A DNA stretch of 64,000 nt from an uncultured Flavobacteriaceae bacterium (GCA_947503105.1 CANNCM010000005.1:56012-120011), one strand, 5' to 3'. Positions 55,199 through 63,903 are shown, counted from the first letter of the stretch. Notes: generated by a model from the sequence alone, not told the origin. A program made the numbers and translations.

Positions 55199-57553
55199 AT
55201 GAGATTTATTTACCTGTTTATAGCATGTTGTTCATTTGGATTTTCCCAAAATCAATTCACCTTGAGTGGAACAATTTATGAAACTGAAGGGCAAGAAACA
55301 CTGATAGGAGCCAACATCATTTTTCCGGAACTCAATACTGGAACTACTACCAACGAATATGGCTTTTATTCAATCACCTTAGAAGCAGGAACATATGAAG
55401 TTCTAATCAGCTATGTGGGGTACGAATCTTTGAAACAAACCCTACAATTAAATGCCGATAAAACACTCAATTTCAGCATTAGCGAATCCGCTGATACTTT
55501 GGAAGAAGTTGTTTTGGAAACCAACGTCGAGCGCATCGATATCAAAACAACACAAATGAGTGTTAATGCATTGACAGCCAACACAATAAAACAAATACCA
55601 GTAGTTTTTGGCGAAGCCGATGTTATCAAATCTATTACTCTTTTGCCTGGAGTTTCCAACGGAGGCGAAGGTTCTGGCGGGTTTAATGTGCGTGGTGGAT
55701 CTACAGATCAAAATTTAGTTTTATTGGATGAAGCCACCCTTTTCAATTCCTCACATTTATTTGGCTTTTTCTCTGTTTTTAATCCCAATGCAATCAAAAA
55801 TATAAAACTTTACAAAGGTGGTATTCCAGCAAAATATGGTGGTCGTGTGGCCTCCGTTTTGGATATTTATCAGAAAGAAGGCAATAAAAATGAATTTCAT
55901 GGCAACGGTGGCATTGGATTAGTGGCCAGCAGAGTACTTTTGGAAGGCCCCCTAAAAAAAGGTAAAGGATCATTTTTGTTGGGAGGACGCTCAACTTATG
56001 CGCATCTATTTTTACCCCTTTTTGATATTGATAACATTGCCTATTTCTACGATTTAAATACCAAGTTGAGCTATCGTTTAGACGAAAACAACAAAATTTA
56101 TTTATCAGGATATTTTGGACGAGATGTTTTTAATGTCTCCAATAGTTTTGAAAACACCTATGGCAACACTGTCGTTAATTTCCGATGGAATCACTTGTTT
56201 ACAGATCAATTATTTTCCAATTTATCCTTGATTTATTCTGACTATTATTATGGTTTGGACCTTAATTTTGTAGGATTTGAATGGAATTCTGGCATTCAAA
56301 ATATGAATATCAAATACGATTTGAAACACTATTTGAATGACCGCTATAGTTTGGAGTACGGACTGCACAGCACCTACTACAGTTTCAATCCTGGAATAAT
56401 TCAACCCAATGGCCCAACATCAGGCATCAACAGAGAAGAATTGACTAAAAAATATGCTTTTGAAAATGCATTTTATATTGATATCAAACAACAACTGAGC
56501 GATAAATTATCGCTGAGTTACGGCGCAAGATTGAGTAGTTTTTTACGTCTTGGACAAAAAGAATTAAACTCCTATGATAATGATAGTGCCGTAGCATTCA
56601 ATCCCAATCTTCAGATTTACGAATCTGTAGATCCCAATGGAACCATCACCACCTCTAGCGGTAAAATTCAAAAATCTTTTTTTAATATTGAACCACGATT
56701 GGCAGCCTCCTATTTAATTGATGAAAACAGTTCTGTAAAAATCAGTTATAACCGAATGGCACAGTATTTACATTTGCTGTCCAACACTACTGCGCCAACA
56801 CCACTCGATGTTTGGGCGCCAAGTGGAAAGTACATTCAACCGCAATTATTGGATCAAATTGCATTGGGTTATTTTAAAAATTATGACAATTACAGTTTCG
56901 AAATTGAAACCTTTTACAAAAAAACCAAAAACCGTATTGACTATATTGATGGTGCTAATTTGATTGCCAATAAAGCCATCGAACAAGTTTTACTCAATGG
57001 GCGTTCTAGGGCCTATGGATTAGAATTTTTACTTAGAAAAAATAAAGGCCGTTTCAAAGGATGGTTGGCCTATACCCTGTCTAAATCTGAACAACAAACC
57101 GAAGGTCGAAATGCGAACGAACCTGGCGTTAATAATGGCAATTGGTACAACACCCCTTTTGATAGGACACACGATATTTCATTAACTTCGAGTTATGAAC
57201 TGAGTAAAAAATGGAATTTAAATGCTAATTTCTTATTCCAAACAGGGCAGCCAACCACCTATCCCAATGGGCAGTATATCTACAACGGGCTCGTTATTCC
57301 AACCTACGAAGATCGGAATTCTAGCCGATTACCTGCCTATCACAGAATGGATGTTTCGGCAACATATACCCCAAAACCCGAAAAAGTAAAAGGCTGGCAA
57401 GGCGAATGGGTTTTTAGTGTGTATAACCTGTATAATCGCAAAAATGCACAGTCGTTAAATTTTAGACAAAACACTACAACCGGCCAAAATGAAGCACTTA
57501 AACTTTCTATTTTCGGAGTGATTGGCGCAGTTACTTATAATTTTAAATTTTAA
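55199..57553 (+). CDS. TonB-dependent outer-membrane receptor
   Basis: About 784 residues. A signal peptide (about 1-17, ending GFSQ) is followed by a carboxypeptidase-D regulatory-like domain (about 18-105, FTLSGTIYETEGQETLIGAN), a plug domain (about 110-220, including GGFNVRGGSTDQNLVLLDEATLF) and a 22-strand barrel ending in an aromatic C-terminus (VTYNFKF). It should import a ligand across the outer membrane by TonB energy. The start at 55199 was chosen over 55154 because the signal peptide begins there. The DUF4249 lipoprotein gene follows after 3 bases and probably encodes its partner; ligand unknown. Confidence 0.92.
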   Translation: MRFIYLFIACCSFGFSQNQFTLSGTIYETEGQETLIGANIIFPELNTGTTTNEYGFYSITLEAGTYEVLISYVGYESLKQTLQLNADKTLNFSISESADTLEEVVLETNVERIDIKTTQMSVNALTANTIKQIPVVFGEADVIKSITLLPGVSNGGEGSGGFNVRGGSTDQNLVLLDEATLFNSSHLFGFFSVFNPNAIKNIKLYKGGIPAKYGGRVASVLDIYQKEGNKNEFHGNGGIGLVASRVLLEGPLKKGKGSFLLGGRSTYAHLFLPLFDIDNIAYFYDLNTKLSYRLDENNKIYLSGYFGRDVFNVSNSFENTYGNTVVNFRWNHLFTDQLFSNLSLIYSDYYYGLDLNFVGFEWNSGIQNMNIKYDLKHYLNDRYSLEYGLHSTYYSFNPGIIQPNGPTSGINREELTKKYAFENAFYIDIKQQLSDKLSLSYGARLSSFLRLGQKELNSYDNDSAVAFNPNLQIYESVDPNGTITTSSGKIQKSFFNIEPRLAASYLIDENSSVKISYNRMAQYLHLLSNTTAPTPLDVWAPSGKYIQPQLLDQIALGYFKNYDNYSFEIETFYKKTKNRIDYIDGANLIANKAIEQVLLNGRSRAYGLEFLLRKNKGRFKGWLAYTLSKSEQQTEGRNANEPGVNNGNWYNTPFDRTHDISLTSSYELSKKWNLNANFLFQTGQPTTYPNGQYIYNGLVIPTYEDRNSSRLPAYHRMDVSATYTPKPEKVKGWQGEWVFSVYNLYNRKNAQSLNFRQNTTTGQNEALKLSIFGVIGAVTYNFKF

Positions 57554-57556
57554 GCC

Positions 57557-58357
57557 ATGAAACAACTTTTTTTATACCTTACTATTGGCGTGATTTTTAC
57601 AGCTTGCGAAGACGTCATCGAATTGGATTTGAACACGGCGCCTGCCCGTTTGGCCATAGATGCACAACTAAAAACAAATCCAAACACACTACTTCCACAA
57701 ACAGTAATCCTAAGTTTAACAGGCGGTTTTTATGATAATAATACAACGATGGTGACCACGGCCACTGTTCAGCTTTTGGACATTAGCAATGCCACAACCC
57801 ACACTTTTATACACAACGAAAATGCACCTGGATATTATACTCTAGACCTGACGCCAAGTTTAAATACCGATTATAAACTCATTATCAATTATGACAATGA
57901 AATTTATGAATCTTCTGTAGAACAACTGATCCCTAGCGTTCCAATAGACCATTTGGAGCAAGGTAATGGCACGCTTTTTCAAGGCGATGAAAAAGAAGTT
58001 TTGGTGACTATCTCAGATGATGCTAGTCGAGACGATTTTTATATTTTTCATTTTGGGGACAATTTATTTTTGGCAACAAAAGACGAATTTTATCAAGGGA
58101 ATGCCTTTACTTTCTCATATTTTTATGATGATTTAATTGCAGGGGATACAGCCATTATCAATGTTTATGGCGCCGATGAAGCCTATTTCAATTTTATGAC
58201 CGCCATTATTGAGCAAACGGAAGAAGGAGGCGATCCTTTTGAAACCACACCAACAACGGTACGTGGAAATATTTTTAACACTACAAATCCAACCCACTAT
58301 CCAATGGGATATTTTAGTATTGGTGAATCCTACACCGCTAGTCTCGTACTCGAGTAG
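57557..58357 (+). CDS. DUF4249 family lipoprotein
   Basis: A 266-residue lipoprotein; the signal peptide ends FTAC with Cys17. The sequence EDVIELDLNTAPARLAIDAQL and following beta-rich portion fit the DUF4249 family, commonly encoded just after TonB receptors in flavobacteria and thought to be a surface or periplasmic partner. Three bases separate it from the receptor gene. The protein is slightly shorter than many relatives but has no sign of a broken end. The substrate is not indicated. Confidence 0.82.
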   Translation: MKQLFLYLTIGVIFTACEDVIELDLNTAPARLAIDAQLKTNPNTLLPQTVILSLTGGFYDNNTTMVTTATVQLLDISNATTHTFIHNENAPGYYTLDLTPSLNTDYKLIINYDNEIYESSVEQLIPSVPIDHLEQGNGTLFQGDEKEVLVTISDDASRDDFYIFHFGDNLFLATKDEFYQGNAFTFSYFYDDLIAGDTAIINVYGADEAYFNFMTAIIEQTEEGGDPFETTPTTVRGNIFNTTNPTHYPMGYFSIGESYTASLVLE

Positions 58358-58385
58358 TCAAACTCAAAAAGTCGTTCAAAAAGAC

Positions 58386-58393
58386 TATTTTTG
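58386..58393 (+). promoter_or_regulatory. -7 promoter box immediately before murQ
   Basis: TATTTTTG fits TAnnTTTG and ends 3 bases before the murQ ATG at 58397, predicting a leaderless transcript. It could also be a chance match in A/T-rich DNA; no -33 TTG is present. Confidence 0.3.
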
Positions 58394-58396
58394 TGT

Positions 58397-59212
58397 ATGG
58401 CGTTCACAAAAACTACAGAGCAAGACTCACATTACAACCACCTAGAACAACAATCGATTGGGACATTATTGCAGCAAATTAATGCTGAAGATCAAACCGT
58501 TCCAACAGCCGTTGCCAAAGTTTTACCACAACTTGAACTTGTAGTCGAAAAGGTCGTGCAACAACTCCAATCTGGAGGACGTTTGTTTTATCTTGGTGCT
58601 GGAACAAGTGGCCGACTCGGGATATTGGACGCCTCGGAATGTCCCCCAACATTTGGTGTGCCGCACAGTTTAGTGGTAGGGCTTATTGCGGGTGGTGATT
58701 CTGCAATTCGAAAAGCGGTAGAATTTGCAGAAGACGACACCCAACAAGGCTGGAAAGACCTTGAAAATCATAAGATCAACTCGAAAGATATTGTTATTGG
58801 GATTGCAGCATCGGGTACCACACCCTATGTGATTGCTGCGTTGGAGATGTGCAACAGTCATCAAATTCCAACAGCATGCATCACTTGCAATGCTGGCAGT
58901 CCATTGGCCAAAACAGCGCAGTTTCCTATTGAGGTGGTTGTTGGTCCAGAATTTGTCACAGGCAGCTCACGCATGAAAGCAGGAACTGCACAAAAACTTA
59001 TTTTAAATATGATTAGCACTACAGCTATGATACAGTTAGGACGAGTGAAAGGCAACAAAATGGTGGACATGCAATTGAGTAATCACAAACTCGTCAACCG
59101 AGGGACTCAAATGCTGATGAACGAATTACAGATTTCTGAAACAGAAGCCAAAACACTTTTAGATACGCATCAAAATGTACGTGCCGCAATAAAAGCTTTT
59201 AAAAACACATAA
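58397..59212 (+). CDS. murQ: N-acetylmuramic acid 6-phosphate etherase
   Basis: A 271-residue SIS-fold enzyme that splits the lactyl ether of MurNAc-6-phosphate, yielding GlcNAc-6-phosphate and lactate during peptidoglycan recycling. Signature segments: GRLFYLGAGTSGRLGILDASECPPTFGV, VIGIAASGTTPYVIAAL and GSSRMKAGTAQKLILNMIST. An in-frame TTG at 58391 would add two residues; ATG at 58397 was taken. Its stop overlaps the next gene's ATG (AATGG) by one base. The TonB/DUF4249 genes upstream might supply muropeptides but that is only a guess. Confidence 0.95.
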   Translation: MAFTKTTEQDSHYNHLEQQSIGTLLQQINAEDQTVPTAVAKVLPQLELVVEKVVQQLQSGGRLFYLGAGTSGRLGILDASECPPTFGVPHSLVVGLIAGGDSAIRKAVEFAEDDTQQGWKDLENHKINSKDIVIGIAASGTTPYVIAALEMCNSHQIPTACITCNAGSPLAKTAQFPIEVVVGPEFVTGSSRMKAGTAQKLILNMISTTAMIQLGRVKGNKMVDMQLSNHKLVNRGTQMLMNELQISETEAKTLLDTHQNVRAAIKAFKNT

Positions 59213-59439
59213 TGGAACCAAAACGCACCAACAGACCACTGCTCATCAAAGGCCTAAAAACCATGGGACTCACTTTGCTGACCCTATTTTTAGGACCATT
59301 TTTACTGCATGTAGGATTGTCCAACCCCGACAAACCGCTTTATATCCCTCTTGTCGTCGCAGGAATAGGAATTTGTGGGCTAGCCATTTATTTGGGATTT
59401 AAAGGCATAAAAATTATTATGGATAGTATTTTTAAATAA
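59212..59439 (+). CDS. DUF6095 family small membrane protein
   Basis: A 75-residue protein with two membrane helices (about 14-34 and 43-66) joined by LSNPDKPLY. It resembles the DUF6095 family, a small flavobacterial membrane protein frequently downstream of murQ. The ATG overlaps the murQ stop codon, so the two are translationally coupled. Function unknown. Confidence 0.75.
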   Translation: MEPKRTNRPLLIKGLKTMGLTLLTLFLGPFLLHVGLSNPDKPLYIPLVVAGIGICGLAIYLGFKGIKIIMDSIFK

Positions 59440-59455
59440 AAGACAGTGCAAACAC

Positions 59456-59482
59456 ATCCAAAAACTTGGATTGCCTTTTTTT
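59456..59482 (+). terminator. Possible terminator after the murQ-DUF6095 unit
   Basis: ATCCAA/TTGGAT with a 4-base loop (59456-59471) is followed by GCC and seven Ts (59476-59482). The stem is A/T-weak, so confidence is moderate. It marks the left border of the nuclease/methylase island. Confidence 0.5.
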
Positions 59483-59622
59483 GGTGCGTACCCAACACCG
59501 AGATTTTACTATCTGTTTGATATTCAGCCCTATAACTAAGTTTTAAAAAAACATAATTTTTTATATTTTTATGGGGTAGCCATCAACCATTTTAGTTTTG
59601 GAATAAGAGGAACTTATTTTTT

Positions 59623-60621
59623 ATGTCCTCAAACGCCAACAAAAACCTACATCAAGCCAAAAACGCTAAAAAAGACGAATTCTATACCCAACTGCCGGAT
59701 ATAGAAAACGAGCTTAAACACTACCGTCACCACTTTAAAGACAAGGTGGTTTATTGCAATTGCGACGACCCCCGTATGAGCAATTTTTTCCATTATTTTT
59801 CTTACAATTTTGAGGATTTAGGCCTAAAAAAACTCATTACCACCTGCTACCAAAACCAAAACCGAGATTTGTTTAGCACACATGACTCTGAACGAGCCAT
59901 TTACCTAGAATACCATGGCGACACCAACCAAAATAGAGTTCCTGATGTAGAAGAAATTGGCGTGCAATACCTTAAAGGCGATGGCGATTTTAGAAGTGAA
60001 GAAAGTATAGAATTATTAAAGCAAGCCGATATTGTAGTCACCAACCCACCCTTTTCCCTCTTTCGAGAATATGTAGCACAGCTTATTGCATACAAGAAAA
60101 AGTTTGTGATTATTGGGCACCAAAATGCCATCACTTATAAAGAACTTTTCCCTTTAATAAAGGAAAACAAAATGTGGCTAGGATTCGGTTTTAGAGGGGG
60201 TGCAGGGCATTTTATTTCAAATTATGAAGATACAGCAACTGCGAATGATAGAAAAGAAGGGATGATACGAGTTTCTGGTGTCCATTGGTTCACCAATTTA
60301 GACCATAACAAACGTCACGAAGACCTGATTTTATACAAACCCTACACCCCAGAGGACTACCCCAAATACGACAACTACGATGCTATAAATGTCAATAAAA
60401 CCAAAGAAATACCGATGGACTACCCAGGGGCTATGGGCGTGCCCATTACCTTTTTGGATAAATACAACCCCGAGCAGTTTGAGATTTTAGGCTTATCTGC
60501 TTCAGCAGGATATAATCAAAAAATTGTTGGTATTCCATTTATTGGAATAAAAGACGCTAGACCAATAGTTAATGGCAAAACAGCATATGCTAGAGTATTC
60601 ATCAAAAACAAACGCTTATGA
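59623..60621 (+). CDS. EcoRI-type adenine-specific DNA methyltransferase
   Basis: A 332-residue N6-adenine methyltransferase of the EcoRI group, the expected length (EcoRI MTase is about 326). Start ANKNLHQAKNAKKDEFYTQL and CNCDDPRMSNFFHYF are typical, and the catalytic NPPF is at residues 141-144 (DIVVTNPPFSLF). It methylates the second or another adenine in a short palindrome, probably GAATTC or a relative, to protect DNA; specificity cannot be read. Its TGA overlaps the ATG of the next gene (ATGA), linking methylase and nuclease. Separated by 183 bases from the preceding gene. Confidence 0.92.
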   Translation: MSSNANKNLHQAKNAKKDEFYTQLPDIENELKHYRHHFKDKVVYCNCDDPRMSNFFHYFSYNFEDLGLKKLITTCYQNQNRDLFSTHDSERAIYLEYHGDTNQNRVPDVEEIGVQYLKGDGDFRSEESIELLKQADIVVTNPPFSLFREYVAQLIAYKKKFVIIGHQNAITYKELFPLIKENKMWLGFGFRGGAGHFISNYEDTATANDRKEGMIRVSGVHWFTNLDHNKRHEDLILYKPYTPEDYPKYDNYDAINVNKTKEIPMDYPGAMGVPITFLDKYNPEQFEILGLSASAGYNQKIVGIPFIGIKDARPIVNGKTAYARVFIKNKRL

Positions 60622-61700
60622 AAATTGAATTGAAAGAAATTACCATTCGCGAATTGACTGCCGGTTATTTAGATAACCAAGAAGATGGTGTACGGGGCTA
60701 TGGCGGAAAGCTGGACATACGTCCCCCCTACCAACGCGAGTTTGTTTATAAAGACCATCAACGTGATGCGGTCATTCATACGGTCAGCAAAGGGTTTCCG
60801 CTTAACGTCATGTATTGGGCGGTACGTGAGGATGGTAATTATGAAATCATCGACGGCCAACAACGCACGGTGTCCATTTGTCAGTATGTTCAAGGTGATT
60901 TTTCGGTGGACATGCGCTATTTTCATAACCTGCAAGACGATGAACAGGCACAAATCCTAAACTATAAACTGATGGTGTATTTCTGTGCAGGTGCAGCCAG
61001 TGAAAAACTGGAGTGGTTTCGCACCATCAATATCGCTGGCGAAGAACTTACCGATCAAGAACTGCGCAATGCGGTGTATTCGGGGTCTTGGGTGACGGAT
61101 GCTAAACGACATTTTAGTAAAAACGGTTGCCCTGCCTACGGTATGGGAAGTAAGTATTTAAGTGGGTCGCCCATTCGTCAAGATTATCTAGAAACCACTA
61201 TTGATTGGCATTCAGAAGGTGCTATTGAAGTCTATATGGCAGAGCGTCAAAACCAACCTAACGCCAACGCCTTGTGGTTGTATTTTTTGGCAGTGATCAA
61301 TTGGGTGCAAACGGTGTTTCCCAACTACCGCCGAGAGATGAAAGGCATTGCCTGGGGTGAACTGTACAACACACACAAGGACCAAGATTGGGACTCTGCC
61401 AAACTAGAAATAGAGATCAAACGCCTCATGCAAGACGATGATGTGTCCAAAAAAAAAGGGATTTATGCCTATCTACTCACTGGTAAAGAAAAGCACCTCA
61501 ATATTCGTGCCTTTACACAAAGTCAAAAACGCCAACTCTACGAACAACAACAAGGCATCTGCCCTGTGTGTAAAGAACATTTTAACCTCGCCCAAATGGA
61601 AGCGGATCATATTACCCCATGGCACGAGGGTGGAAAAACGGAACTCAGCAACGGACAAATGCTCTGTAAAGAAGATAATAGACGGAAAGGTGGGAGGTAG
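60618..61700 (+). CDS. DUF262 and HNH domain nuclease (GmrSD-like)
   Basis: A 360-residue protein. The N-terminal DUF262 (ParB/Srx-fold) region contains RPPYQREFVYKDHQRDAVIH and the NTP-binding-type IIDGQQRTVSI motif. The C-terminal HNH nuclease is in CPVCKEHFNLAQMEADHITPWHEGGKTELSNGQMLCKEDN; the Asp-His pair and the N of the HNH are present, but the second metal-knuckle cysteine (usually C-x2-C at the end) is replaced by Asp. In GmrSD-type systems such proteins cut modified DNA with nucleotide dependence; here it overlaps an EcoRI-type methylase, suggesting a restriction partner. Base composition looks less A/T-rich than the two genes downstream. Confidence 0.85.
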   Translation: MKIELKEITIRELTAGYLDNQEDGVRGYGGKLDIRPPYQREFVYKDHQRDAVIHTVSKGFPLNVMYWAVREDGNYEIIDGQQRTVSICQYVQGDFSVDMRYFHNLQDDEQAQILNYKLMVYFCAGAASEKLEWFRTINIAGEELTDQELRNAVYSGSWVTDAKRHFSKNGCPAYGMGSKYLSGSPIRQDYLETTIDWHSEGAIEVYMAERQNQPNANALWLYFLAVINWVQTVFPNYRREMKGIAWGELYNTHKDQDWDSAKLEIEIKRLMQDDDVSKKKGIYAYLLTGKEKHLNIRAFTQSQKRQLYEQQQGICPVCKEHFNLAQMEADHITPWHEGGKTELSNGQMLCKEDNRRKGGR

Positions 61701-61736
61701 ATAATTAAACTGCATATAAAAAATAAATGATAAGTT

Positions 61737-62858
61737 ATGCCAGGTATTAGTATATCAGATTTTTTTAAACAAAAAAGAACCCCTTCAGAAATTAAATCTG
61801 AAATACTTAATGAGTATTTTAAAGCATGGGCAGCAATACTTCTTAAGGGACAGCAGTATCGAAGAATCAAAACTCTTTTGTACGTGGATTTATTTTCTGG
61901 ACCTGGATTATATGATGATGGAGAACCTTCCACCCCTATCAAAATATTGAATAGTATAAATCAGAGTAAAAGACAAAACATTGACCTTGATAAAGCTGTT
62001 AAGACTTTTTTTAATGATAAAAGTAAAAAATTAGCAAATGACTTAAAACGCAATATTGAAAACCTTCCATATTATAATTCTATAACGCATAAGCCAGTAA
62101 TTGCTAATGAACCTGCAAGTCAAAAAATGTTAGAAAACTATCTACAATCGTCAAATCCGAGTTTAACATTTATTGACCCTCTTGGTTACAACTATACACA
62201 AAATATGCTTTTGTATTCTGTAAAGAATTGGGGTTCTGATTTGTTTATGTTGTTCAACATAAACAGAATTCGAGCAGCAATCAGAAATAAGAAAGTAAAA
62301 CAAAATATGAAAGGCATATTTGCATCTAACTATGATAAAATTCTTGAATTCTACTGGAATGATGAAAGACCTCATAAAAGAGAGGAGTTTATAATTAAAA
62401 CTTTTCAAAAAATATTTGAAGAAAGAAATTATTTCATATTAAAATTTAAAGTAAATTTTCCAAATAGAAATCAAACTAGTCACTATTTATTCTTTATATC
62501 AAAAGTTCAATTAGCAATTACTAAAGCAAAAGAAATAATGACAAAATATAGTGATATGCAAGAAGACGGAGTTCCCTTATTTGGTGCAAATTTAAAACAA
62601 GACCCTTTGTTTTTTCCATCACTTTGTAAATATTCAATTAAAAAATTAAGTGAAATAATCTTACAAAATAGTTCTATGTTTAACAATAAAACAATTGAAA
62701 AAATATATCTTGAACACAATTATAACACTAATTATATCAAACAGAATTATAAAGATGCTATTGAAATTCTCCTAAACGATAATAAAATTATGATATTTGA
62801 TAAAAAAGAAAACCCAACTAAACGAATTACATACACAGCAAAAATAAAATTCAACTAA
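61737..62858 (+). CDS. tcmP: Three-Cys-motif partner protein TcmP
   Basis: A 373-residue protein of the TcmP family, named for its constant pairing with a three-Cys-motif protein. Typical start PGISISDFFKQKRTPSEIKSEIL with YVDLFSGPGLYDDGEPSTP, where DLFSGPG resembles a SAM-methyltransferase-like motif I, and FIDPLGYNY in the position of a later motif. The remainder is A/T-rich and unlike the methylase upstream. Function not established; a nucleic-acid modification role would fit the fold hints. One base separates it from the DUF5131 gene, so the pair forms an operon. Clearly A/T-rich codon use suggests recent transfer. Confidence 0.83.
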   Translation: MPGISISDFFKQKRTPSEIKSEILNEYFKAWAAILLKGQQYRRIKTLLYVDLFSGPGLYDDGEPSTPIKILNSINQSKRQNIDLDKAVKTFFNDKSKKLANDLKRNIENLPYYNSITHKPVIANEPASQKMLENYLQSSNPSLTFIDPLGYNYTQNMLLYSVKNWGSDLFMLFNINRIRAAIRNKKVKQNMKGIFASNYDKILEFYWNDERPHKREEFIIKTFQKIFEERNYFILKFKVNFPNRNQTSHYLFFISKVQLAITKAKEIMTKYSDMQEDGVPLFGANLKQDPLFFPSLCKYSIKKLSEIILQNSSMFNNKTIEKIYLEHNYNTNYIKQNYKDAIEILLNDNKIMIFDKKENPTKRITYTAKIKFN

Positions 62859-62859
62859 C

Positions 62860-63585
62860 ATGGCACAATCAAGTATTGAGTGGACTGAAATGACTTGGAA
62901 CCCAACAACTGGGTGTTCCAAAATATCTCAAGGGTGTAAGTTTTGTTATGCAGAAATAATGTCCAAAAGACTGCAAGCAATGGGTGTTGAAAAGTACAAG
63001 GACAATTTTGAGGTTAGAACTCACGAAGACGCATTGAAAACTCCTTACACTTGGAAGAAATCAAAAGTTGTTTTTGTAAACTCAATGAGTGATTTATTCC
63101 ACGAAAAAATTCCCCTCAAATTTATTAAAAAGATTTTTAAAGTAATGAATGATAACCCTCAACACGTTTTTCAAGTATTAACTAAAAGAGCTAAAAGACT
63201 AAGAGAAGTTCATCAAGAATTGAAATGGTCTCATAATATTTGGATGGGTGTTTCAGTTGAAGAACAAAATGTTGAAAATAGAATTGATTTTCTGAGAGAT
63301 ACAAATGCAAGAGTTAAATTCTTGTCATTAGAGCCACTTATCGGACCACTTTCAAATATAAATCTAAACAGTATTGATTGGGTTATTGTTGGAGGAGAAA
63401 GTGGGCATAATCCAAGGCCAATGGATGCAGATTGGGTACTTGATATACAAGAACAATGTAAAAAATCAGATGTTGCATTCTTTTTTAAACAATGGGGCGG
63501 AAAAAACAAGAAAAAAAATGGCAGAATATTAAACGGAAGAACATATGACGAAATACCTGAGCTTGATTTACAGCTTAGTGTTTAG
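62860..63585 (+). CDS. Gp37/Gp68 family (DUF5131) three-Cys-motif protein
   Basis: A 241-residue protein. The start SSIEWTEMTWNPTTGCSK and the cysteines C19, C26 and C29 (C-x6-C-x2-C) define the three-Cys motif of the phage Gp37/Gp68 family; the core FVNSMSDLFHEKIPL, SLEPLIGP and WVIVGGESGHNPRPM follow. The arrangement resembles a radical-SAM-type or spore-photoproduct-lyase-like iron-sulfur site, though the spacing is not the classical CxxxCxxC. It acts with TcmP. Role unknown; families of this type occur in phages and plasmids. Its TAG stop lies inside the direct repeat at 63583-63619. Confidence 0.85.
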   Translation: MAQSSIEWTEMTWNPTTGCSKISQGCKFCYAEIMSKRLQAMGVEKYKDNFEVRTHEDALKTPYTWKKSKVVFVNSMSDLFHEKIPLKFIKKIFKVMNDNPQHVFQVLTKRAKRLREVHQELKWSHNIWMGVSVEEQNVENRIDFLRDTNARVKFLSLEPLIGPLSNINLNSIDWVIVGGESGHNPRPMDADWVLDIQEQCKKSDVAFFFKQWGGKNKKKNGRILNGRTYDEIPELDLQLSV

Positions 63586-63722
63586 CCCCCGCCAACGAGA
63601 GCATCTTGCTTATTCTTAATCTTATATAAAACAGTGTATATCAACGAACTAAAAACTTTGCGGTGGAAAATTTCCACCGCAAAATATAGCCCCACTAACG
63701 CTCGCATCTTGCTCACTCTTAA
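63583..63722. repeat. Direct repeats flanking a 27-base palindrome at the island's right end
   Basis: Two copies of a 36-37-base sequence, 63583-63619 and 63687-63722, share TAGCCCC, AACG and GCATCTTGCT with a few changes and one gap. Between them lies TTTGCGGTGGAAA-A-TTTCCACCGCAAA (63657-63683), a perfect inverted repeat around one base. The first copy begins at the TAG stop codon of the DUF5131 gene. This could be a REP-like element or the remains of an insertion boundary. Confidence 0.65.
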
Positions 63723-63734
63723 AAACAAATCCAC

Positions 63735-63766
63735 AAAAAAAGCCCTCACAAAATTGTGAGGGCTTT
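63735..63766 (-). terminator. Terminator of the rRNA operon
   Basis: A perfect 13 bp stem AAAGCCCTCACAA/TTGTGAGGGCTTT with a 2-base loop is followed on the minus strand by seven Ts (complement of 63735-63741). It lies about 30 bases beyond the 3' end of the 5S gene and so ends the minus-strand rRNA operon. Confidence 0.88.
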
Positions 63767-63795
63767 ATGGATACTGAAGCGGGTTCAGTACAAAA

Positions 63796-63903
63796 AAAGG
63801 CGGTGACCTACTCTTCCACAAGTGTAGTACCATCGGCGCTAATGGGCTTAACTGCTCTGTTCGGGATGGTAAGAGGTGAGCCCCATTGCAATAACCACCT
63901 TAA
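63796..63903 (-). rRNA. rrf: 5S ribosomal RNA
   Basis: About 108 bases on the minus strand. Read on that strand it begins TAAGGTGGTTATTGCAATGG and contains the conserved loop CATCCCGAACAGAGCAGTTA, then GGTACTACACTTGTGG and the closing GTCACCGCCTT, which pairs with the 5' end GGTGGT. Ends are estimated to within a few bases. The 23S gene is expected past position 64000, since 5S follows 23S in the operon. Confidence 0.93.

Noticed and set aside
63657..63683. 27-base palindrome as a terminator for the DUF5131 gene
   Set aside because: The stem is strong but is followed by AATATAG on the plus strand and not a T run, so it is reported as part of the repeat unit instead.
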